Shown piece by piece: positions 25,315 to 38,200 of a stretch of DNA of 64,000 bases. A model generated the notes under the pieces. The model was not told the DNA's origin and searched no databases. It was given only the letters and a program-made list of their open reading frames with translations. This DNA is from Flavobacterium saccharophilum (lineage in GTDB: Bacteria; Bacteroidota; Bacteroidia; Flavobacteriales; Flavobacteriaceae), in the NCBI RefSeq assembly GCF_900142735.1, contig NZ_FRBY01000002.1:620001-684000 (forward strand), read 5' to 3'. Both the position numbers and the translations under genes were made by a program. Position 1 is the stretch's first letter. Each line of letters opens with the position of its first letter.

Positions 25315-26109
25315 TTATTTAGTAAATTTTTGTAAATCTGTTTCAACTCTGGCATACATTTCGTCTGCCTCTTTTTTATATTTTGTATCGCTTTTGTACT
25401 TCAATAAGTTGTTATAGGCAACTTTAGCAACATTTAAACGTTCTTCCATTTTTGATGGAATACTATTTATTGCCAATTTGTATGCCGAATCGTATTTGTA
25501 GAACAATGCATCTTCTTTTAAAGGTGTCCCCGGAAAATCAGCGATAAAATTATCAAAAGCTATTAATGCAGATTTGTAATCTGAAATAGTATTATATCCT
25601 TTAGCATTTTCGTACGCTTTTTTCTCCAATTTACCATTCAAAATTTTCACTGCCTCGTTAGCCTGAGCAATGTATTCTGAATTTGGGTAATTATCAATAA
25701 ACGCTTGTAATTTTTCTAAAGCTTTTACTGTATCACTTTGGTCTAAACTATAAACCGGCGCTAATTTTGAATAACTATAAGCTCCTAAAAATGCAGCTTC
25801 CTGTACTTTTTCACTACGAGGATAACCTGAAACAAAACTTTCGAACTGATAACCAGCTAAATAATACTGTTTTGTTTTGTAGTAAGATTGTGAAAACATA
25901 TAAAAAAGCTTTTCAGCCTGAGGTTTACCTCTATATGTTGGTGCTAATTGTTCAAAAAGGCGAATCGCTTTTGAATATTTTCCAGCATCATACATCTTTG
26001 TTGCCACATCAAATTTAGCTGCAACATCTTCATTTTTCAAAGCTTTTTGGTAATCACTACAAGAACAAAAAAGGACAACAACAATTAATAGAGATACTAT
26101 TTTTTTCAT
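25315..26109 (-). CDS. bamD: Outer membrane assembly lipoprotein BamD
   Basis: A 264-residue TPR lipoprotein of the BAM complex that inserts outer-membrane barrels. The start at 26109 is chosen because it gives a proper lipoprotein signal (MKKIVSLLIVVVLFCSC, lipidated Cys at 15 or 17); the longer frame to 26160 would bury it behind a polar extension. About five TPR units follow (YDAGKYSKAIRLFEQLAPTY, KQYYLAGYQFESFVSGYP). The first gene of the bamD-rpoZ-coaBC run, it has a near-perfect promoter upstream at 26177-26206. Confidence 0.93.
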   Translation of the reverse strand: MKKIVSLLIVVVLFCSCSDYQKALKNEDVAAKFDVATKMYDAGKYSKAIRLFEQLAPTYRGKPQAEKLFYMFSQSYYKTKQYYLAGYQFESFVSGYPRSEKVQEAAFLGAYSYSKLAPVYSLDQSDTVKALEKLQAFIDNYPNSEYIAQANEAVKILNGKLEKKAYENAKGYNTISDYKSALIAFDNFIADFPGTPLKEDALFYKYDSAYKLAINSIPSKMEERLNVAKVAYNNLLKYKSDTKYKKEADEMYARVETDLQKFTK

Positions 26110-26176
26110 TTTCTTACTTTTATTATGATTTCTTAGACAATTATGCCAAAGCAAAATCACACCGAAGTTCCGGTGG

Positions 26177-26206
26177 CAAATTTAGTTATTAATTTAGCTA
26201 CTACAA
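26177..26206 (-). promoter_or_regulatory. Promoter of the bamD-rpoZ-coaBC operon
   Basis: On the minus strand a -33 TTG (26206-26204), a 19-base spacer and TAAATTTG (26184-26177) match the Bacteroidota consensus exactly. It lies 68 bases before the bamD ATG, in the gap after dapA. Confidence 0.7.
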
Positions 26207-26239
26207 AATATTTTTTGGTATAATAAAATACCGGCAACC

Positions 26240-27127
26240 TTACTCTAATTTAATGCTGCTTTTAACAAATTTATTTAATCTTTCTGCCAATGAATCATCA
26301 ACTGCCACCAAAGGCAAACGCACTGTGTTATCAGCAATACCAAGGGCTTGAAACACTTGTTTGATTCCAGCTGGGTTTCCTTGTTCAAAAATCATATCAA
26401 TACAATCTGATAAAAAGTACTGCGTTTTAAAAGCTTCATTTACTTTTTTATTCAGCCCCAAACGAATCATTTCTGAAAATTCTTTAGGAAATCCCTGTCC
26501 AATAACTGAGATTACCCCAGCTCCACCAGCTAAAACAATTGGTAAAGCGATCATGTCATCGCCAGAAATTACAAGAAAATCTTTTGGTGCATTTTTTATT
26601 AGTTGCATAGCCTGAGCCATATCGCCGGCAGCTTCTTTTATTGCTACAACATTACTAAAATCATTTGCCAGACGAACTACCGTTGCAGGCAACATATTGC
26701 TAGATGTTCTCCCGGGAACATTGTATAAAATTACCGGAATTGGTGAAGCTTCTGCAATAGCTTTAAAATGCTGATAAATTCCCTCCTGCGTTGGTTTATT
26801 ATAATATGGAGAAACTGAAAGAATAGCCTCAAAAGCAGAGAAATCTCCGGTCTTTAATTCCTCAACAATCTGCATTGTATTATTACCACCAACACCAAGA
26901 ACTAAAGGCAATCTTCCTTTGTTGGTATCAATTACTGTTTTTACAACTAATTCTTTTTCGGCTTGTGTCAAGGTCGCATTTTCAGCTGTTGTTCCCATAA
27001 CAACAAGATATTCAACTCCTCCATCAATCGAAAAATTAACGATGCGCTGCAAAGCTTCGATATCAACTGAAAAGTCTTTTTTAAATGGAGTTACAAGCGC
27101 AACACCAGTTCCTATTAATGATTGCAT
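26240..27127 (-). CDS. dapA: 4-hydroxy-tetrahydrodipicolinate synthase
   Basis: A 295-residue class I aldolase of the lysine and peptidoglycan (diaminopimelate) pathway. It starts [15 protein letters not shown] and carries the GTTAEN pyruvate-binding loop, the catalytic Tyr region [10 protein letters not shown] and the Schiff-base Lys in [10 protein letters not shown]. The usual GTTGE reads GTTAE, a tolerated change. It follows the DUF6913 gene after 14 bases and probably shares its transcript. Confidence 0.95.
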   Translation of the reverse strand: MQSLIGTGVALVTPFKKDFSVDIEALQRIVNFSIDGGVEYLVVMGTTAENATLTQAEKELVVKTVIDTNKGRLPLVLGVGGNNTMQIVEELKTGDFSAFEAILSVSPYYNKPTQEGIYQHFKAIAEASPIPVILYNVPGRTSSNMLPATVVRLANDFSNVVAIKEAAGDMAQAMQLIKNAPKDFLVISGDDMIALPIVLAGGAGVISVIGQGFPKEFSEMIRLGLNKKVNEAFKTQYFLSDCIDMIFEQGNPAGIKQVFQALGIADNTVRLPLVAVDDSLAERLNKFVKSSIKLE

Positions 27128-27141
27128 ATTCTATTTATAAT

Positions 27142-27654
27142 TTATTTTATACTTTTTAAATACTTAAACAATTCGGAAACGAATAGTTTATAATTTTCCA
27201 TTTCGGTATCAATCATCCATCGATTTAATGTCTTATCGACCGAAGAAAATCCTACCTTAAACTTCGCTTTTGATTTACTTGTTGTCATCATTAAAATCGG
27301 TTTTTCGATTTCATAGTAACTAATCAAAAGGTCAAATTCTGAATCAGTAAATTCACTTAGAAATTCTTCAGTAAACTCTCCCTTCCAATTGATGTGTTTT
27401 TTACAAAAAGTAGGTCGCGAATATGCTTTTTTCTTTTTTAATTTACCTCTATATGCAACGATTTTTATGTTTTCAAAGACAATCCCTTGTAGGATCAGTT
27501 CTTTTACCAGTTCCTTTGAATGACGAAATTCACTTTCATCTATCAACAAACCAATCGTTTGCACATTACTAGTAAACACTTCGTTTTTTACAATATGCAG
27601 GTTATTTTTTAATGATTTTTTTACAAAAAATTCCTTTATATAATTTAAAAACAT
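27142..27654 (-). CDS. DUF6913 family protein, function unknown
   Basis: A 170-residue protein conserved in flavobacteria. There is no signal peptide. A basic N-terminal segment (FFVKKSLKNNLHIVK) is followed by an alpha/beta core with strands TIGLLIDESEF, KIVAYRGKLKKKK and DLLISYYE. A KKKK run and conserved HINWKGEF occur mid-protein. It heads the unit containing dapA and is divergent from the 5'-nucleotidase gene; CAAAATTA at 27672-27679 is a possible minus-strand -7 box. No biochemical role is known to me. Confidence 0.75.
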   Translation of the reverse strand: MFLNYIKEFFVKKSLKNNLHIVKNEVFTSNVQTIGLLIDESEFRHSKELVKELILQGIVFENIKIVAYRGKLKKKKAYSRPTFCKKHINWKGEFTEEFLSEFTDSEFDLLISYYEIEKPILMMTTSKSKAKFKVGFSSVDKTLNRWMIDTEMENYKLFVSELFKYLKSIK

Positions 27655-27700
27655 AGTATTTTTACCAATTACAAAATTAATTATTTAAGTCGCATTTAAG

Positions 27701-28480
27701 ATGGTAAAACTAAAAAAGTATAACGGATTTTTAAAACTTTTTGTTATATTCTTAACACTTTTTTTCATATTTTCCTGCAGTCAGAAAAATTATAACCTGA
27801 CGAAGATAGAAGGAAAACAGCTTCCGGTAACAGAAAAAGCAAATGAAACTCCTGAAATTGAAAATTTCATCAAACCCTATCGTGATCATATTAATAAAGA
27901 TTTAGACAGTATTTTAGCGTATTGCCCTGAAACTTTAGATAAAAGCACCGGGAAATGGCAAACTACTATTGGGAGTTTAATGGCTGATGTTTGTTTACAA
28001 AGAGGAAATTTAGTATTTAAGACACGTGAGAAAAAAGACATCGATTTATGTTTATTGAATCACGGAGGAATCCGTGCTATATTACCAAAAGGAAATGTAA
28101 CTACAAGAACAGCATATGAAATTATGCCTTTTGAAAACAGTTTGATTGTTCTTGCATTAAGTGGTAATCAAATTCTTGAAATTGCGAGCTATATTATTAA
28201 GGAGAAAAAACCTCAACCTCTAGCCGGAATGACTTTTACGATATCAAAAGAAAATACAGCTAAAAACATTCTGATTCAGGGAAAACCTGTCGATGTTAGT
28301 AAAACCTATTATGTGGTTACGAATGATTATTTGGCTAATGGTGGAGACAACATGAATTTCTTCTTAAAAGCATCTGCTAAATTTGACCTGAATTACAAAA
28401 TCAGAAACGTCTTAATTGACTATTTTAAAGAAGTTGATACTATTCCGGTTAAAAACGATGTTCGAATTACAGTCGAATAA
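27701..28480 (+). CDS. 5'-nucleotidase C-terminal-domain lipoprotein
   Basis: A 259-residue lipoprotein (lipobox IFSC, Cys near residue 26) that contains only the C-terminal substrate-binding domain of UshA-type 5'-nucleotidases: NHGGIRAILPKGNVTTRTAYEIMPFENSLIVL binds the nucleoside base and ribose, and DYLANGGDNMNFF is the second hallmark. The metal-binding N-terminal domain is encoded by the next gene (53-base gap). The two polypeptides probably act together outside the inner membrane on nucleotides or UDP-sugars. Confidence 0.88.
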   Translation: MVKLKKYNGFLKLFVIFLTLFFIFSCSQKNYNLTKIEGKQLPVTEKANETPEIENFIKPYRDHINKDLDSILAYCPETLDKSTGKWQTTIGSLMADVCLQRGNLVFKTREKKDIDLCLLNHGGIRAILPKGNVTTRTAYEIMPFENSLIVLALSGNQILEIASYIIKEKKPQPLAGMTFTISKENTAKNILIQGKPVDVSKTYYVVTNDYLANGGDNMNFFLKASAKFDLNYKIRNVLIDYFKEVDTIPVKNDVRITVE

Positions 28481-28533
28481 AACATTACGAGATCAAAATT
28501 AAAATTACTGCGCTTACGCAAAAAAAATATACA

Positions 28534-29430
28534 ATGAAAAGAAGAGAATTTATCGAGAAAACAGCCGCAAGTACTGCCCTATTAAGTTTAGGCTTATCAT
28601 TAAGCAGTTTTGAAAGTAACGATATTAAACACTTAACTGTTTTGCATACTAATGATGTTCATAGCCATATTGACCCTTTTCCGGCTGATGATCCACGTAA
28701 TGCAAATAAAGGTGGCGTGTCTCGAAGAGCGGCCCTTATAGAAACAATCCGAAAGGAAAATCCAAATGTACTTTTGTTAGATGCAGGTGATATTTTTCAA
28801 GGGACTCCTTATTTTAATTATTATGGAGGCGAACTTGAGTTTAAGTTGATGAGTATGATGAAATACGATGCGTCAACCATAGGAAATCATGATTTCGACA
28901 ATGGTCTTGATGGTTTGTATGCACAAATGCCTCACGCAACTTTTGAATTTATCAATTCTAACTATGATTTTAAAAATACCGTAATGAACGGACTGGTAAA
29001 ACCTTATAAAATCTTCAATAAAAACGGAATTAAAGTTGGCGTTTTTGGATTAGGAATTGAGCTTAATGGTTTGGTTGACAAGAAAATGTACAAAGAAACT
29101 GTATATAATGATCCGGTGGAAATTGCACAAGATATGACGCAAAAACTAAAAAAGGAAGAAAAATGTGATCTGATTGTTTGTCTTTCCCACTTAGGCTATA
29201 ATTACAAAAATGACGAATCTAAAATTTGTGATTTGAAATTGGCTGAATTAACACAAGATATTGATTTAATTATTGGTGGACATACGCATACATTTCTTGA
29301 CAAACCAACTATTGTAAAAAATAAAGCCGGCGAAAATGTATTAGTAAATCAGGTAGGTTGTTACGGAATAAACTTAGGTCGTATCGATTTTTATTTTGAT
29401 AAAAATAAAGCTCACACCAATCAGGGAAAA

Positions 29431-29445
<15 letters not shown>
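28534..29445 (+). CDS. Metallophosphatase (5'-nucleotidase N-terminal domain) with Tat-like signal
   Basis: A 303-residue calcineurin-like phosphoesterase. The N-terminus MKRREFIEKTAASTALLSLG looks like a twin-arginine signal. Metal-binding motifs follow in order: VLHTNDVHSHID, LLDAGDIFQGTPYF, STIGNHDFDNGLDG, VCLSHLG and IIGGHTHTF. It lacks the C-terminal nucleotidase domain, which the previous gene supplies. The 3' end overlaps the convergent membrane protein gene by 15 bases. Confidence 0.9.
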
Positions 29446-32125
<2,680 letters not shown>

Positions 32126-32164
32126 TTAAAATGATGCGGATTGTAATGTTGAATAACTGAATAT

Positions 32165-32198
32165 CAAAATTAGAATTATTTTCGCTGAAAAACATCAA
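32165..32198 (-). promoter_or_regulatory. Candidate promoter of ligA
   Basis: On the minus strand TAATTTTG (32172-32165) is an exact -7 match with a -33 TTG at 32198-32196 and a 23-base spacer, 45 bases before the ATG. Confidence 0.5.
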
Positions 32199-32221
32199 AA
32201 AACAAAAGTTTTAAAAAATCA

Positions 32222-32255
32222 AAAATCAAGTTGCAAAAAGATGCAACTTGATTTT
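32222..32255 (-). terminator. Terminator after the adhesin-PorP-OmpA operon
   Basis: A 14-bp perfect stem, AAAATCAAGTTGCA (32222-32235) with TGCAACTTGATTTT (32242-32255), around a 6-nt loop. It lies 110 bases past the stop of the OmpA-family gene on the same strand. Confidence 0.75.
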
Positions 32256-32365
32256 CTTCTTGTCCATTATTCTTAAAAAAGAATTAAACAAAACCAACTT
32301 CCAAATGGTTTCTTCGTTTTATACTTTATCACTGATTATCAAATAATTAGATCGTAAATATAAAA

Positions 32366-34300
32366 CTATTTTTGGATAATGATAAAATCAGAACGTCTAT
32401 TTAACAAATGCTCTTCTTCTGTACATTTTACTCCATTTTTACATTTATTAATCAATCGGCTTTCCCCATAACCAATTGCGCTTTCAATTCTGGATGGATC
32501 AATATCCTGTGAAACAATATAGTCTCGGGTTGACTTAGCCCTGTTATCAGAGAGTTTCAGGTTATATGCATCTTTTCCGCGCGAATCGGTATGCGATTCA
32601 ATTTTGATTCTAATATTTGGAAATTTTTTCATTATAAAAACCACTTTTGTTAGCTCTTCAATTGCAAGTGGAGTGATATCATATTTATCGTAATCAAAGT
32701 AAATTGGGTTAACATCTACTTTTTCAACTCCTTTTTTCTTAACCACTAAGTCATCGTAGTTACTCAATTCAAAATTAACATCTTTGATCTCCCCTCCATT
32801 TTCGTTCGTAGTTTCTACTGTTTTATCATCGCTGCTATAATTTGGTTTTGCTGCGATCATTTTAACTAATTTTCCACACGGAACTTCAATGGCATATTTC
32901 CCTTCATAATTCGTTTTGGTTTCCCCAAGAACATCACTATAAGAATTATAAGCCATTATAGAAACATCAGCAAGTGGTAATTTTGTTTTGCGGTCTATTG
33001 CCATACCGGAGATGCTTTGGCTGCAAACAGGTTTTCCTTTGGTAAAGGAATAAATATCATCATCTCCTTTTCCTTCTGCTCTGTTTGAAGATACATAACC
33101 ATAATTTTCCTGACTGTCAATTATGAAAGCAAAATCATCTTTATTACTATTAACTGGAGGACCTAAGTTTACCGGAATTGAGAAACTACCATCGGCTAAA
33201 AGTGAACTTTCGTACACATCCAAATCGCCGTAACCATAATGTCCATCAGAAGAAAAATACAGTTTTCCGTTACGGAAATATGGAAAAAGATCATTACCAA
33301 TTGTATTAATCTTTGATCCAAGGTTAACAGGAGAACTCATCGTTCCGTCTGCAGCAATTTTTACGTAATATAAATCGGTTTCTCCAATACCTCCCGGCAT
33401 ATCTGATGCAAAGAAAAGCCATTGTCCGTCTTCGCTTAAAGAAGGATGCCCAACAGAATAATCATCACTATCAAAGAAAACCTTTTGAGGATTCTCTAAT
33501 TTGTTATTTACAATATTGCCTTTGATAATTTGAAAATTATTCGTTTTGGTTTCATCAATAACCAATTTATTCTTTTTAACGATGTTTGTCGAATAATAAA
33601 TTGTTTTTCCCGTTGAATCAAAAGAAGCGGTTGCTTCATGATACTTGGTCATTACATTTGGAAGGAATACTGTTTCATTAAACAAACTTCCATCGGCAGG
33701 ATTTCTTTCAGCAGTATACAAATTCAAAAAAGGCTGATTGTTCCAGGTATATAATTTTTCGCTAAACTTCGTTGTATCCCTTGCAGAAGTAAAGACAACC
33801 CTATCCTGAAAAAAAGTAGCACCAAAATCAGATTTACTTGTATTAATATCCAGATTTTTAATTGTATAAAGAGATTTCGCTTTAGATAAACTATCCATTT
33901 GCTTTTTTTGAGCAACATATTTATTTATTTCGTTCTGATCTCCTTTTTTAGAAAGATATTCTTTTGTCATTTTATCTGCTTCATCATAATCCATAACCCC
34001 TTTTAAGGACTGAATATAACGCAGATAGTAGATGTCTGTCAAATTATTACCTTGTACCTCGTATAATTTTTTGTACCATTTTAAAGCATTTCTGGCATCT
34101 GAAATAAAATAATACGAGTCGGCGGCATTCTTTAACGTTTGTGCTGTAGGGCTTTTAATACTCTGTAAAATTTCTTCGTAGGCTTTTGAAGCATCTGCGT
34201 AAGCATAATTTCTAAACAGAGCATCTGCCTTTTTTAAATTAGTCTGAGCAAAACTAAACGTAAAACTCAAAACTAAACTTAGGATATATAATTTTTTCAT
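32366..34300 (-). CDS. OmpA-family protein with TPR and PD40 beta-propeller domains
   Basis: A 644-residue outer-membrane-associated protein. Residues 1-18 are a signal peptide. TPR-like helices cover about 20-130, PD40/WD40-like propeller blades about 150-420 (HPSLSEDGQWLFFASDMPGG, FPYFRNGKLYFSSDGHYG), and a carboxypeptidase-regulatory-like domain about 430-510. The OmpA C-terminal peptidoglycan-binding domain (IRIKIESHTDSRGKDAYN and ASRI-type end) covers 540-644. This architecture accompanies PorP/SprF genes in Bacteroidota and probably ties the adhesin export site to the cell wall. It follows the PorP gene after 11 bases. Confidence 0.88.
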   Translation of the reverse strand: MKKLYILSLVLSFTFSFAQTNLKKADALFRNYAYADASKAYEEILQSIKSPTAQTLKNAADSYYFISDARNALKWYKKLYEVQGNNLTDIYYLRYIQSLKGVMDYDEADKMTKEYLSKKGDQNEINKYVAQKKQMDSLSKAKSLYTIKNLDINTSKSDFGATFFQDRVVFTSARDTTKFSEKLYTWNNQPFLNLYTAERNPADGSLFNETVFLPNVMTKYHEATASFDSTGKTIYYSTNIVKKNKLVIDETKTNNFQIIKGNIVNNKLENPQKVFFDSDDYSVGHPSLSEDGQWLFFASDMPGGIGETDLYYVKIAADGTMSSPVNLGSKINTIGNDLFPYFRNGKLYFSSDGHYGYGDLDVYESSLLADGSFSIPVNLGPPVNSNKDDFAFIIDSQENYGYVSSNRAEGKGDDDIYSFTKGKPVCSQSISGMAIDRKTKLPLADVSIMAYNSYSDVLGETKTNYEGKYAIEVPCGKLVKMIAAKPNYSSDDKTVETTNENGGEIKDVNFELSNYDDLVVKKKGVEKVDVNPIYFDYDKYDITPLAIEELTKVVFIMKKFPNIRIKIESHTDSRGKDAYNLKLSDNRAKSTRDYIVSQDIDPSRIESAIGYGESRLINKCKNGVKCTEEEHLLNRRSDFIIIQK

Positions 34301-34311
34301 AGGTTTTACTT

Positions 34312-35244
34312 TTAGAAGAAGCGAGGAGATTTGATTTTACTTTCTTTTTTGTTAAACTGATAACGCAAAATAATTTCATGCGACCCATCATTGTACTTAT
34401 TCAGCTCGCTAACGGTGTAATCAAATGCATATCCGATATAAAAACTTTTAGATATTTGAAAACCTGCCAGAATGCTTATAGAATCGTCTGTTCTATAAGA
34501 ACCACCTATCACAAATTTTTCAGCAATCATAAAATTCGCCGAAATATCAGCAGTTAATGGTGCTCCACTTACTGCCTTTACTAAAAATGCGGGTTTGAAT
34601 TTTAAATTTGGATTTAAATCAAAAACGTAGCCTCCCATTAGGTAATAATGCAAACGATCATAGTTTACCGATTCCTGAATATCATCGTAATAATTACTCT
34701 GAATAAAACTCGGAACCGAAAGTCCTACATACCATCTGTCAGTATAATAATAAACTCCCGCCCCAACGGCTAATTTTGCCTGATTGTCAATGTTCTGATT
34801 TAGCAAAACATCATTTGGATCGTAATATCTCCCTTTTGACCAGTCCACATTTAACATTCTCATACCTGCTTTAAGACCAAATGCTAATCTTTTTTCATAT
34901 CCAAGAGGAATAGAATAGGCAAAATTTCCATCAATGTATAATTCGTTTGATGGACCAATTTTATCATTAACAATACTTAACCCAAGACCTATTTGCTCAT
35001 TTCGAAGCGGTGATTGAATAGTGAATGATTGCGTCTCTGGTGCTCCATCAATTCCAATCCATTGTGAGCGATATAAAAGAGCTGCTTCTAAAGTGCCGGT
35101 AGACCCAGCATAAGCTGGATTTACCGCCATAGTGTTGTACATATATTGTGTGTACTCCGGATCTTGCTGTGCACTGACGCAAACCGAGATAAAAGAACAT
35201 ATTATGATGAAATACGTTTCTAATGATTTTATATATAGTTTCAT
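34312..35244 (-). CDS. PorP/SprF-family type IX secretion outer-membrane protein
   Basis: A 310-residue outer-membrane barrel with a signal peptide ending VCVSAQ. The family signature DPEYTQYMYNTMAVNPAYAGS starts the mature protein, followed by LLYRSQWIGIDGAPETQSF. SprF of F. johnsoniae is needed to export or attach the SprB adhesin. Its place 46 bases after the giant adhesin gene implies the same service for that protein. It is a paralogue candidate, not proven to be SprF itself, because sprC and sprD are not adjacent. Confidence 0.9.
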   Translation of the reverse strand: MKLYIKSLETYFIIICSFISVCVSAQQDPEYTQYMYNTMAVNPAYAGSTGTLEAALLYRSQWIGIDGAPETQSFTIQSPLRNEQIGLGLSIVNDKIGPSNELYIDGNFAYSIPLGYEKRLAFGLKAGMRMLNVDWSKGRYYDPNDVLLNQNIDNQAKLAVGAGVYYYTDRWYVGLSVPSFIQSNYYDDIQESVNYDRLHYYLMGGYVFDLNPNLKFKPAFLVKAVSGAPLTADISANFMIAEKFVIGGSYRTDDSISILAGFQISKSFYIGYAFDYTVSELNKYNDGSHEIILRYQFNKKESKIKSPRFF

Positions 35245-35290
35245 AACGATACTTATTTAGTTTAATTAATTAGATGATTAATATAGCTGC

Positions 35291-38200
35291 TTATCTCATT
35301 ATAGATAACCATCCTTTTTTAACCGTTCCGTTTCCAATGTCTATCACATAAAAATAAGTACCTGTAGGCAACATATCTCCTCTATTTATAACTCCAGATA
35401 CATTGGCAGTTCCGTTCCAATCATTTTCATAATGTTGTTTGCTGTATACTAATGCACCATATCTGTTATAAACTTTTAACTCATTGTTTGGATAGGATTC
35501 AATACAGTCTATTCTGAAAAGATCATTTGTTCCGTCATTATTTGGAGTAAACTCGTTATAAACGGTCAAACAAACAGGCTCAACAGAAGCTGAAGCAGTA
35601 TTGTTTGTTGCATCAACATCTAAAGGAGTTGAAATTTCAATAGTTGCAACATTTAAGTAATCACCTGCAGGTAATACTTCAGCTACGATCGTAAGGGTTA
35701 CGCTTTGACCAGCATTTAGTGTTGGAATTGTCCAAAGTGTTGTTGTTGGATCGTATGTTCCTGAAGTTGTGCTTGTACTAACTAAGTCATAACCGCTAGG
35801 CAATAAATCACTTATCACAGTATTTATAAAATTACCTTCCCCAACATTATTCACTGTTACAGTAAAGGTCACCTGCTCTCCAAAATTTGGTTTAGGATTA
35901 TTAACTGTATTCGTAATTGTTAAATCAGAACATGTAGCTACAACCACATTTAGAGATTTAGTCGTAGTTTCATCACAGTTATTGGTATATGTTACTGTTA
36001 CAGTACCAGGCCCCACATCAGACCATGAAATAGTTGCAGAACCATCAGCATTACCTCCGCCTGAAGTAATTGTTCCGTTTGTTACTGACCACACATAATT
36101 GGATTTTCCATTCGCAATTGAATATGTTACACCTTGGAAAACACAAGGAGTATCATCAGAAGATGCAAGTTGTACTAAAGCATCATCTTCGAAATTGATT
36201 GTTACTCCAAGTCTTGTGGCACTAGCACAACCATTTGTTGTGTTATTAAGTGCTGTTGCATAATATGTTCCAGCTGTAAGCTGTGTATTAGCTGCTAAAG
36301 GTGTACCTCCAGTTGCTGAAGAATACCAAACTATATCTGTCTCGTTTACCAATATATCAACAAGCGTTGGCAATTTAGACAAACAGAATGTTTGTGTAGT
36401 TCTTGGTGTAGTTACTACACGAGGGACATTCACATTTACTACAACTGCTAATCTTACTGGATTTTCACAGCTCACTGTACTTGCGACAGCACCATAATAA
36501 GTTCCGGTAACCAAAGCTGTTGTTGCTGGCAACGCAGTTCCGCCAGTTGCTGTACTATACCAAATTACATTTGCTTCATTAACCTGAATATCAGCAACGG
36601 TAGATGTGTTTAATGTACAGAAGTTTTGAGTGCCAGAATTTGTAGTTGGTGTCGCGGCAGGGTTTACAATTGTTATAGTTACCTGCAAACGAGTTGCACT
36701 TTTACATCCAGTTACAGCATCTGTAATTTCTCCAAAATAGATACCAGACGTTAAAGTTGTCGTTGTTGGAATTGGTGTTCCGCCACTAGCACTGCTGAAC
36801 CAAACAACATTACTTTCGTTTACCTGAATATTAGCAAACGTTGGAGCAATGTTTATACAAAAACTCTGAGCAACATTATCCGTTGTTGGAGTATTTGAAC
36901 TTCCAACAGTAACTGTTACTTTTAGTCTTATACTACTTTCACAACCTGTAGTTGCATCTTTTAAAGCTGCATAATAATCTCCATTTACTAAAGCTGTAGT
37001 TGAAGCAATTGCTGTTCCACCGGTTAAAGCTGTGTACCAAACAACATTACTTTCGTTAACCTGAATGTCTCCAACAGTTGGATTATTTTCAGAACAGAAA
37101 GCTTGAGCAAGAGCTGTTGTCGTTGGTGTAGCCGGATCAGTTACACTGATAGTTACTGATAATCTTGCAGTGCTTTCGCATCCTGTTGCTGGATCTTTGA
37201 TTACTGCAAAATAAGTTCCGCTTGTAAGTGCATTAGTCGATGGAATAACTGTTCCACCAGTTAATGCTGTATACCAAACTATATTGGCTTCATTCAACTG
37301 AACACTTGCAAATGTTGGCGCATCTGCCAAACAGAAGTTTTGAGTTCCAGCCGTTACCAAGGTTGGTGTACCTGGATCGGTAACACTAATCGTTACTGAT
37401 AATCTTGCAGCGCTTTCACATCCTGTTGTTGGATCTTTGATCACTGCAAAATAAGTTCCACTTGTCAAGGCATTTGTTGATAGAATAACTGTTCCACCTG
37501 TTAAAGCTGTGTACCAAACTATATTGGCTTCATTCAACTGAATGCTTGCAAATGTTGGTGCATCTGCCAAACAGAAGTTTTGTGTGCCAGCAGTTACTAA
37601 AGTTGGTGTACCCGGGTCAGTTACGTTAATCGTAACTGATAATCTTGCAGCGCTTTCGCATCCTGTTGTTGGATCTTTGATTACTGCAAAATAAACCCCA
37701 CTAGTCAATGTCGCTGTTGCTGGAATTAAAGTTCCTCCGCTTAATGAATCATACCATACTATATTTGCTTCATTCAACTGAACACTTGCAAATGTTGGTG
37801 CATCTATCAAACAGAAGTTTTGAGTTCCTGCCGTTACCAAGGTTGGTGTACCTGGATCGGTAACACTAATCGTTACTGATAATCTTGCAGTACTTTCGCA
37901 TCCTGTTATTGGATCTTTGATTACTGCAAAATAAGTTCCGCTTGTAAGTGTATTAGTTGATGGAATTACTGTTCCACCTATTAAAGCTGTGTACCAAACT
38001 ATATTGGCTTCATTCAACTGAACACTTGCAAATGTTGGCGCATCTGCCAAACAGAAGTTTTGAGTTCCTGCTGTTACCAAGGTTGGTGTACCAGGATCGG
38101 TAACACTAATCGTTACTGATAATCTTGCAGCGCTTTCGCATCCTGTTATTGGATCTTTGATCACTGCGAAATACGTTCCGCTTGTAAGTGCATTAGTTGA

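Noticed and set aside
26110..26160. Longer N-terminus for BamD
   Set aside because: It would place a polar stretch of 17 residues before a perfect lipoprotein signal.
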